A DNA stretch of 41,221 bases. It comes from Candidatus Kapaibacterium sp. (GTDB taxonomy: Bacteria > Bacteroidota > Ignavibacteria > Kapaibacteriales > UBA961). Positions 23,784 through 32,857 of the stretch are shown here, in pieces. Position 1 is the stretch's first letter, and each line of letters starts with the position of its first letter. The notes beneath the pieces were generated by a model that ran no database searches, had not been told where the DNA came from, and worked only from the letters and a program-made list of their open reading frames with translations. The stretch lies in NCBI GenBank assembly GCA_017302855.1, contig JAFLBY010000008.1, positions 1 to 41,221 of the forward strand, in the 5' to 3' direction. A program made the translations under genes and the position numbers.

Positions 23784-25784
23784 TTAATTCGGGTCGCTTT
23801 CACCGCAGTATTCGTTATTGCAGTTCTTTCCTTTTAGTACATAAAGTCTGCTACGTTTACCATTAGGCAAAGGGCTTTCACAAACATCATATTTAGGTTT
23901 AATAGGGTCATTTTGGTTCTTGATGCCGTTGCATACTGTCATGTGAAGCCAACATAGAAGATCATTTGTACAAATAGGTGATAGATTACTTATACTTTCG
24001 CCACATTCACTTGAGTTTGTTTTCGTCAACGTTAATGGATCCTTTGAAAAATATTTCCATTCATTATTACAAGTAATTAGGGGATCCGGACAATAACAAG
24101 ATAGGTCAGGATTACCATTTATAGGAAGACAAGAGCAATTATTAAACAAACCAAAAAGTGTTTGAGTACCTCCAAGCATTAAACCCGAATTTAATCCGAT
24201 ATTAAATCGCATACGCTGTCCATAAGAATCTGATTGTGAGCCGTAATAAAGAAATGGAAAAATAGTATGCTGAATAGTATTAAGATTATTATCAACACGC
24301 AGATACGATAAGTGTTCACGATTTGTAATTAACGGTAACTCTTCATATCTTCCTGTCACTGCGTAACCATCACCCGTTGAGACAATGCTGAAACCGGGTT
24401 TTTCCGTGACAGCATTATTGATAGGATATCTTCCATCGGCATAAAAGAAAGTAGTTTGGTCAAATTTGGCAATATATATATTATCTACTTGATTAGTCGT
24501 TACATAGCCGGTTACTCCTAATTCAGCCGGATCATTTTCCCATATACCAACATCATTTGTGAGAAAACTGACAGCATGCGCACGATTATTATAGGAATTA
24601 CCGAATTTTATTCTACCTGCAAAAACAGTACCATCATGGTTCAAACGCAAAAGAACACTTGTTTCTTCTAATGCTGTATTTTTTACATAAGCAGAAACCA
24701 TAATCGCGCCTCTATCTGTATAAATAGAACCGACAGGGTTAGGAGGAACCGGTTTTTTAAAATATCGTAAATCTACACCCGTAGCAATATCCTCACATGA
24801 TGGTCCTCGCTCCGGCATTCTTATATTATATTGATGTGTTCTAGCATCTGTACCGGGTAAAGCATCCCAAACCAAGTATAGTAAATCGCCCGAAAAAGAG
24901 AGAATATTAGTATTTTGGTATCCCTCACCCGGAAAACCTTCACATGATCCAACCGTCACAAAACGATCAACGATATCTAAATAACGAATAGCGGTAAAAT
25001 TAGATGTTTTTATGTCCGGACTGCATTGGAAAAATTTGAACATTCGTAGCGGCTGAAATGATCCTGCATCAATAACATAAATTGCAGCATTATCACGTAC
25101 CGGATCTGTACCACCACAACTAATTTCCGGCAATGTGGTATATTGTCCGGCAACAAGTAATAATCCCGGACGAACGTTTTCATAAATACGAGGAAGAGGA
25201 GGAGTATTAGGAGGAGGGGGAGAGAATATAAAAGCATAAATGGAGTCCTTGACTACGGCCCTGTCATCAGGGTGTAGTCCGTTTAAATAAGTTAAAATAG
25301 CCGGAGTACTCTCTATCCTTTGATAAAGTCGCCATAAAGCATCTTTTGGTATATATGCAATATCATTAAAACTCGTCCTTGGACTTAATCTAATCGTATA
25401 ATCTTGAGCATAAAATCTGCTTTGTTCAGTTTCCGGCATAGCATCGTCTGAGATAAAAATACCGCCAATCTTTTCCCATAAGGGGGGGGACTTTATAACA
25501 CGTATTTCAGTATTGAATGAATGAGCAAAATAGGGAGATGTCGTGGGTGTTAATCCTGTGGGTTTCCAATCTCTCACAACATAATTTGGTGACGGTCCTG
25601 TTGAGGTACTAGGGTCAAAATACGGGAAGTTATATCTTTGTTGTTGGGATAAAACTTCGAGGGAAGTTAGATTAAACAGAGCGAATAACATGAGAACATT
25701 CCTGAGGAAGGATGTGACAAAAGTCTGTTTTGACAAAAGTCTGTTTTGACAAAAGTCTGTTTTGACAAAAGTCTGTTTTGACAA
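23784..25784 (-). CDS. Large secreted protein with repeat-controlled start
   Basis: Exported protein of ~640-670 residues, unrecognised. The frame begins at a TTG inside a 16-bp tandem repeat. An ATG at 25800, preceded at 7 nt by AAGGAG, is out of frame in this copy; with three repeat units instead of four it would read MHPKIFVKTDF... into the body. Another possible start is the ATG at 25691 (MLFALFNLTSLEVLSQ). The signal-peptide core is NVLMLFALFNLTSLEVLSQ. The body contains a Pro-rich loop (SPPPPNTPPLPR), a FTAIRYLDIVDRFVTVGS stretch hinting at a beta-propeller, and a Cys-rich C-terminus (~18 Cys in the last 170 residues, several as C-x-C). No T9SS sorting domain. Confidence 0.7.
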   Translation of the reverse strand: MSKQTFVKTDFCQNRLLSKQTFVTSFLRNVLMLFALFNLTSLEVLSQQQRYNFPYFDPSTSTGPSPNYVVRDWKPTGLTPTTSPYFAHSFNTEIRVIKSPPLWEKIGGIFISDDAMPETEQSRFYAQDYTIRLSPRTSFNDIAYIPKDALWRLYQRIESTPAILTYLNGLHPDDRAVVKDSIYAFIFSPPPPNTPPLPRIYENVRPGLLLVAGQYTTLPEISCGGTDPVRDNAAIYVIDAGSFQPLRMFKFFQCSPDIKTSNFTAIRYLDIVDRFVTVGSCEGFPGEGYQNTNILSFSGDLLYLVWDALPGTDARTHQYNIRMPERGPSCEDIATGVDLRYFKKPVPPNPVGSIYTDRGAIMVSAYVKNTALEETSVLLRLNHDGTVFAGRIKFGNSYNNRAHAVSFLTNDVGIWENDPAELGVTGYVTTNQVDNIYIAKFDQTTFFYADGRYPINNAVTEKPGFSIVSTGDGYAVTGRYEELPLITNREHLSYLRVDNNLNTIQHTIFPFLYYGSQSDSYGQRMRFNIGLNSGLMLGGTQTLFGLFNNCSCLPINGNPDLSCYCPDPLITCNNEWKYFSKDPLTLTKTNSSECGESISNLSPICTNDLLCWLHMTVCNGIKNQNDPIKPKYDVCESPLPNGKRSRLYVLKGKNCNNEYCGESDPN

Positions 25785-25786
25785 AA
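25716..25786. repeat. 16-bp tandem repeat (4.4 copies) at gene start
   Basis: Four exact units of AAAACAGACTTTTGTC (minus-strand reading) plus a 7-nt partial unit, spanning the 5' end of the secreted-protein gene. The unit length is not a multiple of 3, so each gain or loss shifts the reading frame between the ATG at 25800 and the body. Confidence 0.95.
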
Positions 25787-25920
25787 ATTTTTGGATGCAT
25801 AGGGGTGCTCCTTAATATTGATTGGACATACATTTATGTAACTCTATGACAAACTTACACAATTAGTTCTATCTTTCCAAATTTATTGTAATGATACGTA
25901 AAAAAAATTTAAAAACTATG

Positions 25921-25985
25921 ATTATTGAAACATTATCACCGACAGATTTTCCTTTGTGCCATCGCTGTGGCGCAATTAAATAGTG
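25921..25985 (-). pseudogene. Remnant of a T9SS sorting-domain gene end
   Basis: Minus-strand reading gives QLRHSDGTKENLSVIMFQ then stop. This is almost the same as the end of the protein encoded at 22453 (QLRHSDGRMENLSVIMF), with matching DNA over ~60 bp. No open frame extends upstream. It is the 3' tail of a lost paralogue, or the trace of a duplication or recombination event around the two secreted-protein genes. The rest of 25801-26158 shows only the promoter side of the secreted-protein gene; TAAATTTG at 25885-25878 fits TAnnTTTG. Confidence 0.72.
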
Positions 25986-26158
25986 GGATATACTTATGTT
26001 TGCACTGTAAAGCAGTACGCACATTTATAGAAGGGTATATGATAAAGATAGCAAAATGAGATATACTCACCGTACAATACATAGACCATATACATCTTCA
26101 TTAAAGAGCAGTGAATTTGAATAAATATTAGTTATCTTTTATTTTTTGATTATTATCT

Positions 26159-26707
26159 ATGAATAGAACTTCATCACTTTGGCAACCCGATTATTTATCG
26201 AACAATCTGGTTCATATACGTCCCATGGTCAATGATGACTGTGAAGAATTATATGCCATCGCCTCCGACCCTCTTCTTTGGGCGCAGCATCCCGAAAATG
26301 ACCGTTATCTTTATGATGTGTTTCGACCATTTTTTTTGTCGGCTTTTGAACATCACTATCCCTTCATTATTCTTGATGCGGTAAGCGGGGCAATGATCGG
26401 CTCAACGCGCTATTATGATTATCAGCCCGATAATTCATCCATCGCCATCGGCTATACATTTTTGTCGCGCAGCTATTGGGGAACTTCATACAATCACGCC
26501 TGTAAATCATTGCTTTTGGATTATGCCTTCCTTCATCTGGACAAAGTGTTTTTTCATATAGGTGCAGTCAATATTCGCTCACAAAAAGCTGTGAAAAAGT
26601 TAGGTGCTGTTATGGTGCGTACCTATGAAACCGAAAAGCGCGGCACATTAATCCCACAACAAGAATATCTTCTTGAAAAAGCCGTTTGGCTCCGGCATGA
26701 TGCGTAA
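26159..26707 (+). CDS. GNAT-family N-acetyltransferase
   Basis: 182 residues, cytoplasmic. Layout of the RimJ/RimL-type branch: LVHIRPMVNDDCEELYAIASDPLLWAQHP at the N-terminus, then PFIILDAVSGAMIGSTRYYDYQPDNSSIAIGYTFLSRSYWGTSYNHACKSLLLDYAF (acetyl-CoA site region). NIRSQKAVKKLGAVMVRTYE is the typical C-terminal motif, where the Asn and the GA are conserved. These enzymes transfer acetyl from acetyl-CoA to an amine of a protein or small molecule; the acceptor is unknown. It stands 72 bp ahead of the FtsX-like gene on the same strand. No SD is seen. Confidence 0.88.
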   Translation: MNRTSSLWQPDYLSNNLVHIRPMVNDDCEELYAIASDPLLWAQHPENDRYLYDVFRPFFLSAFEHHYPFIILDAVSGAMIGSTRYYDYQPDNSSIAIGYTFLSRSYWGTSYNHACKSLLLDYAFLHLDKVFFHIGAVNIRSQKAVKKLGAVMVRTYETEKRGTLIPQQEYLLEKAVWLRHDA

Positions 26708-26779
26708 TTGCGGACACTTTTTTGCCGAAAAGTGAGGTCTGAATATATTTCTCTCCATGAAATACCGTAAGTTTGCGCC

Positions 26780-27649
26780 ATGCAAACATCAGTTTTCCTT
26801 CGTTTTTCTTATCGTTTGATGAGCCGATACCCATCAAGCTTTGTCGGAGCAATCATTATGGGTATTGGCTGCTGTGCGATTGCAGCTTTGAGTGTGTTTT
26901 ACGGCATATATGCAACCCATACCATCCGCAATGCCTCGCGAGGTATCAGTTTTATTCTTTCTCTTGAGCCGCAAGACAGCGCATCATCATTAAAAACCTT
27001 ACGATCACATCCTCTGATAGACAGTTTAGCAATCGTCTCATCCGATGAATCTCGTTTGTTTATTGAGGATATCGTCGGAACATCTCTTGATTCCATAGAA
27101 TTGAATAGCTCATTACCGACAGTCATTGGGGTGTTTCCGAGTATGAAATGCTCTTCGAGTGCAGATTTCGCGTCCATCACAGAATTATGTGAGCGGCTGC
27201 CCTTAACGGACAATATTGTGCGTGATATGAAATCGGAGCAATCCTTCATAGAGCAAAGGCGACATCATAATCAGATATCTTTTTTGGTTAGTATTGTACT
27301 TGGGATGCTTTTGGTGATTTTGGTGATAATCTATACCCATGGTGTAGGCGCGAAAGTGGCTTTTGATGCTTCGATGTTTTTTCACAGCGGAGCAACGCCA
27401 TTGTTTGCATCAATGCCGTGGATACTGATGATATGTTGCGGCATGGTCATTGGTACTATTGTTGGCGCAGCCATTGTTAGCGGCATAACGCTAATAACGG
27501 ATGTTTCTGCATACTATATCATGTCAGATACTGTTGAATTATCCTTATTAGTGTCAGGACTTTTATGGAGCACGGGCTTCATACTTGTTCCTTTGCGATT
27601 ATATTTTGCCGCCTTGTTTGCATCGGGCAGCCATGCCGACAAAGAGTAA
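26780..27649 (+). CDS. ftsX: FtsX-like permease protein
   Basis: 289 residues with the layout of FtsX: a cytoplasmic start, TM1 at ~20-45, a periplasmic domain of ~120 residues, and three TM segments at ~165-190, ~208-235 and ~250-280. FtsX works with the ATPase FtsE in cell division to control peptidoglycan hydrolases. No ftsE gene is adjacent, as is common in Bacteroidota. Sequence identity to the family is low by eye, so the gene name rests on size and topology. Many Bacteroidota have a short FtsX next to cell-envelope genes, and here mreD/mreC lie just beyond, convergent. Confidence 0.6.
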   Translation: MQTSVFLRFSYRLMSRYPSSFVGAIIMGIGCCAIAALSVFYGIYATHTIRNASRGISFILSLEPQDSASSLKTLRSHPLIDSLAIVSSDESRLFIEDIVGTSLDSIELNSSLPTVIGVFPSMKCSSSADFASITELCERLPLTDNIVRDMKSEQSFIEQRRHHNQISFLVSIVLGMLLVILVIIYTHGVGAKVAFDASMFFHSGATPLFASMPWILMICCGMVIGTIVGAAIVSGITLITDVSAYYIMSDTVELSLLVSGLLWSTGFILVPLRLYFAALFASGSHADKE

Positions 27650-27698
27650 AAAACCTACGCACATAAAAGCGAATAGCGTTCACAAACCATTGTAACTT

Positions 27699-28229
27699 TT
27701 AGCGCACAAGACGTGTGGAGCGGTAAATCAGCATAGGGAATAAAGCAGCAACCACAGTATAAAGCGTTGTCGCTATACCGTATTGCAAGAAAAAGCCGGT
27801 AAAAGACATTTCGGTGGGGCGCACATAGAAGAAAAAATACGCCAGATTATGAATAAATGAACTTACTCCCACGGCTAAAAGCAAACGCATGCCCCCAAGT
27901 GATTTAGGTATTTCAACATGACGGAAAAAGAATCCGGCAGTAAAACCAGCCATTGTTTTTGCCAAAGCATTTGTGCCAAGGACATCCGCCGACACTACAT
28001 CGAACAGTAAGCCGCAAATGAATCCTGCATACAATGCTATAAACTGCCCTTCAGCCAATGCAATCCATGCAGTCAGCACAAGCAATAAATCCGGTGCAAT
28101 ACCTTGCACAGAAATTAACCGTACAAACACGACATGCATAACCGAAAGTAATAATGCGGTAATAGCATACAGCACATATCGCAGTGCCGGAAATGATTCA
28201 TAGAGTGTTTTTTCTCTGTATTGTGCCAT
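27699..28229 (-). CDS. mreD: Rod shape-determining protein MreD
   Basis: Small integral membrane protein of 176 residues with five or six TM segments, 24 bp after mreC on the same strand. Family features are DLLLVLTAWIALAEGQFIALYAGFICGLLFDVVSADVLGTNALAKTMAGFTAGFF. The Asp of GLLFD and the GTNAL stretch after the third helix are conserved. MreD helps MreC and the cytoskeletal MreB organise sidewall peptidoglycan synthesis. The order mreC-mreD is usual; mreB is not in the window (no frame upstream of mreC on this strand). Confidence 0.88.
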   Translation of the reverse strand: MAQYREKTLYESFPALRYVLYAITALLLSVMHVVFVRLISVQGIAPDLLLVLTAWIALAEGQFIALYAGFICGLLFDVVSADVLGTNALAKTMAGFTAGFFFRHVEIPKSLGGMRLLLAVGVSSFIHNLAYFFFYVRPTEMSFTGFFLQYGIATTLYTVVAALFPMLIYRSTRLVR

Positions 28230-28253
28230 GAAATAATAGGAGAGTGAGATACT

Positions 28254-29108
28254 TTAACGAATTCGACGACGTTCACGCAAACGAGCTTCAATTTCGCGCT
28301 CTAAGTTTAAACGTTCGGGATTGGGAATAACTTTTGCAACATAGACTTGTTCAAGAGTCGAAAAATTGGCGGATGGTTTGACAAGTATGCGACGGAATAA
28401 GGACGTTGGTTCATCAATCGTTTTCGACACCCACCCTATGCGGATATTATTCGGATAGCGATTACTGTATTCACTTGTCACCACTTCGTCACCAACCTTC
28501 ACATCATAAGATTTGGGAATATTTTTCATCACAAGATCTTGCTCGCCCTCCCATGTGACTATGCCGTCAATCCTTGAGCGTAAAATTTTGGCTGCGATGC
28601 GGCTGTCACGATTAATCAATAATTGCGCAATCGAAAAACCTGAACTTGTTCCAATAATAGTACCTATCAAACCGGCATCCGTAATCACAGGCATCCCTTC
28701 CTTGATGGAATCTGCTTCGCCTTTGTTTATGGTAACAAAGTTGCGTACTTCCGTTGTGGTTTTACCAACAATATCGGCGCTGATAACTTGATAAGGACTT
28801 TGTTTCTTAAATTCAAGCATTTTGCGAAGCGTTGCATTTTCAATCAATGCCTGACGGATACTGGCTCTTTCTTCGGATAGCTGAAGATTAAGTTCACGCA
28901 AAGCAGCATTCTCGCTTTTCATTGAAACGGGATTGGGAATCCATGCAAATGCACTTTGCATCCAGCCGATGCCGCCAACAATCACAGCACGGAACCCACC
29001 CAGTTGTCCTGTGTGAGTCCAACTCATCAGAGAAAAACAAATAACTATGAGCGCGCACAAAGAGACAATTTCCTTGAAGCGCACAACCAATTCAATCAGA
29101 CGATACAT
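28254..29108 (-). CDS. mreC: Rod shape-determining protein MreC
   Basis: 284 residues. A cytoplasmic start is followed by TM at ~15-32, then a periplasmic coiled coil (~65-95: ENAALRELNLQLSEERASIRQALIENATLRKMLEFK). The beta-domain follows, with VISADIVGKTTTEVRNFVTINKGEADSIKEGMPVITDAGLIGTIIG and KVGDEVVTSEYSNRYPNNIRIGWV, both characteristic of MreC. It acts as a periplasmic scaffold for the elongasome. First gene of an mreCD operon here; mreB must be elsewhere, since the upstream gene runs in the opposite direction. Confidence 0.92.
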   Translation of the reverse strand: MYRLIELVVRFKEIVSLCALIVICFSLMSWTHTGQLGGFRAVIVGGIGWMQSAFAWIPNPVSMKSENAALRELNLQLSEERASIRQALIENATLRKMLEFKKQSPYQVISADIVGKTTTEVRNFVTINKGEADSIKEGMPVITDAGLIGTIIGTSSGFSIAQLLINRDSRIAAKILRSRIDGIVTWEGEQDLVMKNIPKSYDVKVGDEVVTSEYSNRYPNNIRIGWVSKTIDEPTSLFRRILVKPSANFSTLEQVYVAKVIPNPERLNLEREIEARLRERRRIR

Positions 29109-29319
29109 AAACGATGAACGATGACTATGAAATCATGAATCTGCTGCATTATGTTCATGATAAAGTGCAAAAATACGGCTTCAACCACAACCATCCATGC
29201 ATTGCTCATTGCCCAATGCAATAAAGAACGTATATAATCCCTTGATGTATGAAACTTTATCCGATGTGTGAGCGTAGCAGTTCATAAAATATTCACTCTT
29301 TATTTTTCCGGAGATTACT
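29109..29319. other. Divergent promoter region mreC / pspC-like
   Basis: Short intergenic region. On the minus strand TATTTTTG lies upstream of mreC and fits TAnnTTTG. A GGAG sits ahead of the pspC-like start. No gene. Confidence 0.35.
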
Positions 29320-29799
29320 ATGAAAAAAATGCAACGTTCTGCTACGGACAAAAAATTAGGCGGCGTTTGCGCCGGCATAGCTGCTTATCTCGGCATTGAT
29401 GTCACCATTGTAAGAGTCGCTTTTGTTATAGGAACATTTGCGTGGGGCGCAACTCTTGTGTTGTACGTTATTCTATGGATGGTGATGCCGGAAGAAAACA
29501 CATATTACTCATCGTATAATTCTTTCTATGGTATGCCCAACAGTGCCAATGAAGCTACTCATCAAACGCCGAATACAGATACCATGCCCGACCCCCAACA
29601 GAAATCATACTCGTTCACAGTACCCGTCGGTATCGTCATGATTATTTTTGGCGCAATTATGCTGGCAGCTAATTTTATTCCGTCAATTGATTTTTCCGAT
29701 TTATTTCCCATAGTATTTGTGGCAATAGGCATTATTCTAATAATGAACGGCTTACAAAATAATAATAAACAAAAAAATCAAGTCGGAGGTGAATTATGA
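29320..29799 (+). CDS. PspC-domain membrane protein
   Basis: 159 residues. The PspC domain fills residues 1-65: KKMQRSATDKKLGGVCAGIAAYLGIDVTIVRVAFVIGTFAWGATLVLYVILWMVMPEE, with the (R/K)-x-x-D-KK-GGVCAGIA signature and one long TM segment. A polar linker (~66-105) precedes two more TM segments (~107-150) resembling the LiaI/LiaF-type N-terminal membrane region. PspC proteins respond to envelope stress. The stop codon overlaps the start of the next gene (ATGA), so the two are translationally coupled. Confidence 0.88.
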   Translation: MKKMQRSATDKKLGGVCAGIAAYLGIDVTIVRVAFVIGTFAWGATLVLYVILWMVMPEENTYYSSYNSFYGMPNSANEATHQTPNTDTMPDPQQKSYSFTVPVGIVMIIFGAIMLAANFIPSIDFSDLFPIVFVAIGIILIMNGLQNNNKQKNQVGGEL

Positions 29800-30713
29800 A
29801 AACAGGTACATTGTTTTGGGGTGGTTTTTTATTAAGTTCGGGATGCGTGTTATTGCTCGGGAATTATAATGTTGTTGATTTTGGCGATTTTGAATGGTTT
29901 AAAATCACGCCTGTCGCTTTAATCCTTATTGGAATTGCCGTGCTATTTCCCAAAGATAGTGTGAAAGCTGTCATAGCAACACTGTCCGGTATTTTTCTGG
30001 GCACAACACTTTTTGCAGGCATTCAAGGCAGCACTCAGTCTTGCACTTGGAAAATGAACAATAAAAAAAATCATTCGCATCATTCAACAAAAACCATGAA
30101 TTATGCTATAAAAGATGATACGACACAATCAGCAGAGGCAACAATCAGTATGGGAGCAGGAGAATTAATACTCAAAGCCGGAGATGAACATCTGTTTTCT
30201 GCTACCGTAGAATCCAATATCAGTAATTTTGCACTTACCGACACAATAATTAATGGTAAACGCACACTATGGTTTGAACCAAAAGAAAAAAATATTTCTT
30301 TATCGGGATTACATAATAATCACAATGAAGCTGATATTCAATTATCTGAATCTGTGTCATGGAAATTAAATGTAGATATTGGTGCAACCGATGCAAATAT
30401 TGACCTGGCGCAAATAAAAGTAGAATCTTTAGATATTAGTGCCGGCATTGCCGATGTGGATGTCACACTTGGTGAACTACAAGACAATATAAAAGTAGCA
30501 TATAATGGCGGTGCATCATCTGTACGTTTGCGTGTTCCGAAAAATCTTGGCTGTGAAATTCATATTCAACAAGCATTATCAGATATAAATTTCGACAATT
30601 TCACAGAAAAATCGGAGGGAATTTATCAAAGTGATAATTATAGCAGCGCAACAAAAAAAGCATTGGTTACTTTTGATGTCGGTGTGTCGGATGTGGAAAT
30701 TGTGCGCTATTAA
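29796..30713 (+). CDS. LiaF-like membrane protein with toastrack domain
   Basis: 305 residues. Three N-terminal TM segments (TLFWGGFLLSSGCVLLL, ITPVALILIGIAVLF, VIATLSGIFLGTTLFAG) are followed by a His-rich linker (NNKKNHSHHSTKTM). A ~190-residue beta-helical domain follows, with repeated short strands (ISMGAGELILKAG, DIGATDANIDLAQIKVESLDISAGIADVDVTLGELQDNIKVAYNGGASSVRLRVP, FDVGVSDVEIVRY). This is the toastrack/DUF4097-like fold found in LiaF and PspC partners. Together with the PspC-type protein it probably senses envelope stress. Its ATG overlaps the previous stop codon by 4 nt. Confidence 0.82.
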   Translation: MKTGTLFWGGFLLSSGCVLLLGNYNVVDFGDFEWFKITPVALILIGIAVLFPKDSVKAVIATLSGIFLGTTLFAGIQGSTQSCTWKMNNKKNHSHHSTKTMNYAIKDDTTQSAEATISMGAGELILKAGDEHLFSATVESNISNFALTDTIINGKRTLWFEPKEKNISLSGLHNNHNEADIQLSESVSWKLNVDIGATDANIDLAQIKVESLDISAGIADVDVTLGELQDNIKVAYNGGASSVRLRVPKNLGCEIHIQQALSDINFDNFTEKSEGIYQSDNYSSATKKALVTFDVGVSDVEIVRY

Positions 30714-30767
30714 TAATAAAAATGCGATGGAGTAATTATTTTTTCATATCGTGAAAGCACCGATGCT

Positions 30768-32483
30768 TTAATCCATCATTGTTTCATCGTTGGTTGCTTG
30801 AACAAAAGCATTGCGCACCGAGAAAGTAAATAATTCATTGAGTTGTTCCAAAGATTTTCCTTCCACATACACATAAAATCCATTATTACGATTGCGGTGC
30901 ATCCATGATGTGATGATTTGAATCTCGTCAATTTCTTGGGGAGTTAATTCATCGTTATCATCGGTACTTTCGAAATACCATTGAGCGAAACGATTGGTCA
31001 AATGGCGGAGCGGACTTTTTCTGCCTATAATTTGTTGATGAGCAAGCCGCCCTCGCCTAATGGCAAAAATTTCGAGTGTTTTTTCACGTTCCGAGACCGG
31101 CAAAATAATAATCACATTATTGGCATTGACCGAAGTGGATACTTGTTCTTTGCGCAGAAATAGTCTTTGCAATTCGGTGATGCGATTGCGTAATATAATA
31201 GCTGTTTCAAAATCCAATTGTTCCGCCGCTTTATTCATCTCGGCAGTAAGTTTATCAATCACGCCATCGGAGAAACCTCCGAGGAATGTGCGCACACGTT
31301 GCACTTCTTTAAGATACTCTTGATGCGATTGCAATCCCGCACAAGGAGCATGGCAGCGTTTGATATGATAATAAAAACATGGGGAAAAATCGGCGGAGGG
31401 TTGCAATTCATCACGACAAAGTCGCAAAGTAAAATCTTGCTGAATAGTATCGGCAATTTCTCTTGTCATGGTACGATTGCGAAAAGGTCCATAGTACTCC
31501 GCACCATCATCATTGATAGATGAACTCCACTCCAATCGTGGAAATTCTTCATTGACACTGAGTCGCAAAAAAGGAAAGCGGCGCAAAGTCTTGCTTGCCG
31601 TATTGAATGGCGGTTTCAGGCGCTTTATCTCCTTCGACTCTAGCAATAAAGCCGAAAGTTCGGTTGCAGTACATTCCCATTCGATGCTATGCACCAATGT
31701 TACCATTTTGGCAATTTTCTCGGTGTGCTGCGCGCCCGGCTGGAAATAACTCCGCACTCTGTCGCGCAATAATTTTGCTTTACCCACATAGAGAATGTCT
31801 CCTTTGGCATCAATCATTTTATAAATACCAGGTTCCTCGGGTAATTGCTCCAAATACACTGCCACTCTTTTCACAAAAGCCGGAGCAGTACGCACATTTG
31901 CCAATTGTTTATTTTGAAATTGGAGTAAATCCTCGACTGTTTCTATATCGAAATCCTCGCTAAGTTGGCGCAAGAACTCTACGGTAAATAAAGCGGTGGC
32001 TTCAGCATCGCCCTCGGCACGATGACGGTTTTGAATGGTAATGTCGAAATATTTGGCAACATCACCCACATTCTTTTTGACTTTTGTTGGCAATAATCGG
32101 CGTGCTAATTTATAAGAACATAGCAGAGGTATCTCGGGAATTACTATACCATTGGCTTTGAATGATTCGATAACAAATTGCCAATCGAATTGCACATGAT
32201 GTGCCACAAAAATAGCATTGGGTAAAGTAAGCAAATCACGAACTCTCGGCATAACTTCATGAGCTTCCGGGGCATTGTACACCATCGCATTGTCTATGCC
32301 TGTCATCTTGGCGATAAATGGCGGAATAAATTGATGTGGATTGACCAGCGAAGAAAAACGCTCGATGATTTCCCCGCCGCTGACAACAATACATGCAATT
32401 TCCATGATGCGATTTTTTTTCGCATCTGCACCGGTGGTTTCCACATCAACCACCACAAAAGGTATATCCCAAAGTGAGTTCAT
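30768..32483 (-). CDS. DEDDh exonuclease fused to GIY-YIG (UvrC/Cho-like) nuclease
   Basis: ~571 residues from the chosen start MNSLWDIPF; upstream in-frame Mets at 32495 and 32516 exist and none has a clear SD. The first ~170 residues are a DnaQ-type 3'-5' exonuclease: VVDVETTG (Asp, Glu), then HHVQFDWQFV (second Asp), ending HRAEGDAEAT (His and Asp). From ~205 a GIY-YIG domain follows (LPEEPGIYKMIDAKGDILYVGKAKLLRDRVRSYF). UvrC-like segments come next (CFYYHIKRCHAPCAG, then RITELQRL). This combination is known as a DNA repair protein related to Cho/UvrC that incises damaged DNA. Single gene, no partner uvr genes near. Confidence 0.88.
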   Translation of the reverse strand: MNSLWDIPFVVVDVETTGADAKKNRIMEIACIVVSGGEIIERFSSLVNPHQFIPPFIAKMTGIDNAMVYNAPEAHEVMPRVRDLLTLPNAIFVAHHVQFDWQFVIESFKANGIVIPEIPLLCSYKLARRLLPTKVKKNVGDVAKYFDITIQNRHRAEGDAEATALFTVEFLRQLSEDFDIETVEDLLQFQNKQLANVRTAPAFVKRVAVYLEQLPEEPGIYKMIDAKGDILYVGKAKLLRDRVRSYFQPGAQHTEKIAKMVTLVHSIEWECTATELSALLLESKEIKRLKPPFNTASKTLRRFPFLRLSVNEEFPRLEWSSSINDDGAEYYGPFRNRTMTREIADTIQQDFTLRLCRDELQPSADFSPCFYYHIKRCHAPCAGLQSHQEYLKEVQRVRTFLGGFSDGVIDKLTAEMNKAAEQLDFETAIILRNRITELQRLFLRKEQVSTSVNANNVIIILPVSEREKTLEIFAIRRGRLAHQQIIGRKSPLRHLTNRFAQWYFESTDDNDELTPQEIDEIQIITSWMHRNRNNGFYVYVEGKSLEQLNELFTFSVRNAFVQATNDETMMD

Positions 32484-32857
32484 TATTTGCTGCATCCGTG
32501 AATGGGGAGCGAACATACGAAAAAGTTTTTTTAATGGGACAAGAAATAATCGCCGGAAGTGAAACTATGGAAACTCATAAGGAAACTCCGGCTTTGGGGT
32601 TTTTCTTACTCATTCATTGAATTGTAGAGATTTATGTGAGTAAACGCACAGGAAACTGACCACTCAACAATGCTTAGACATGAAACAGAGATGTGATGCA
32701 GTTGTTAATGGCAATGGAGCTATGTGATGAAAACACAACATATTCACCTATGATAATTCCTTGCAAAATATGGGGACTTGCTGAAACAATGAATAGTGTG
32801 CTACGTCCACATCGTCCTTAGTTTTGAACTCATCTTGTATAAAAATTTTAGGACTCT
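32484..32857. other. Intergenic region upstream of the second TonB receptor
   Basis: About 370 bp without a plausible gene (minus-strand starts of the nuclease may lie at 32495 or 32516). An AGGA lies 6-7 nt before the receptor ATG. No convincing regulatory repeat was seen. Confidence 0.4.
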
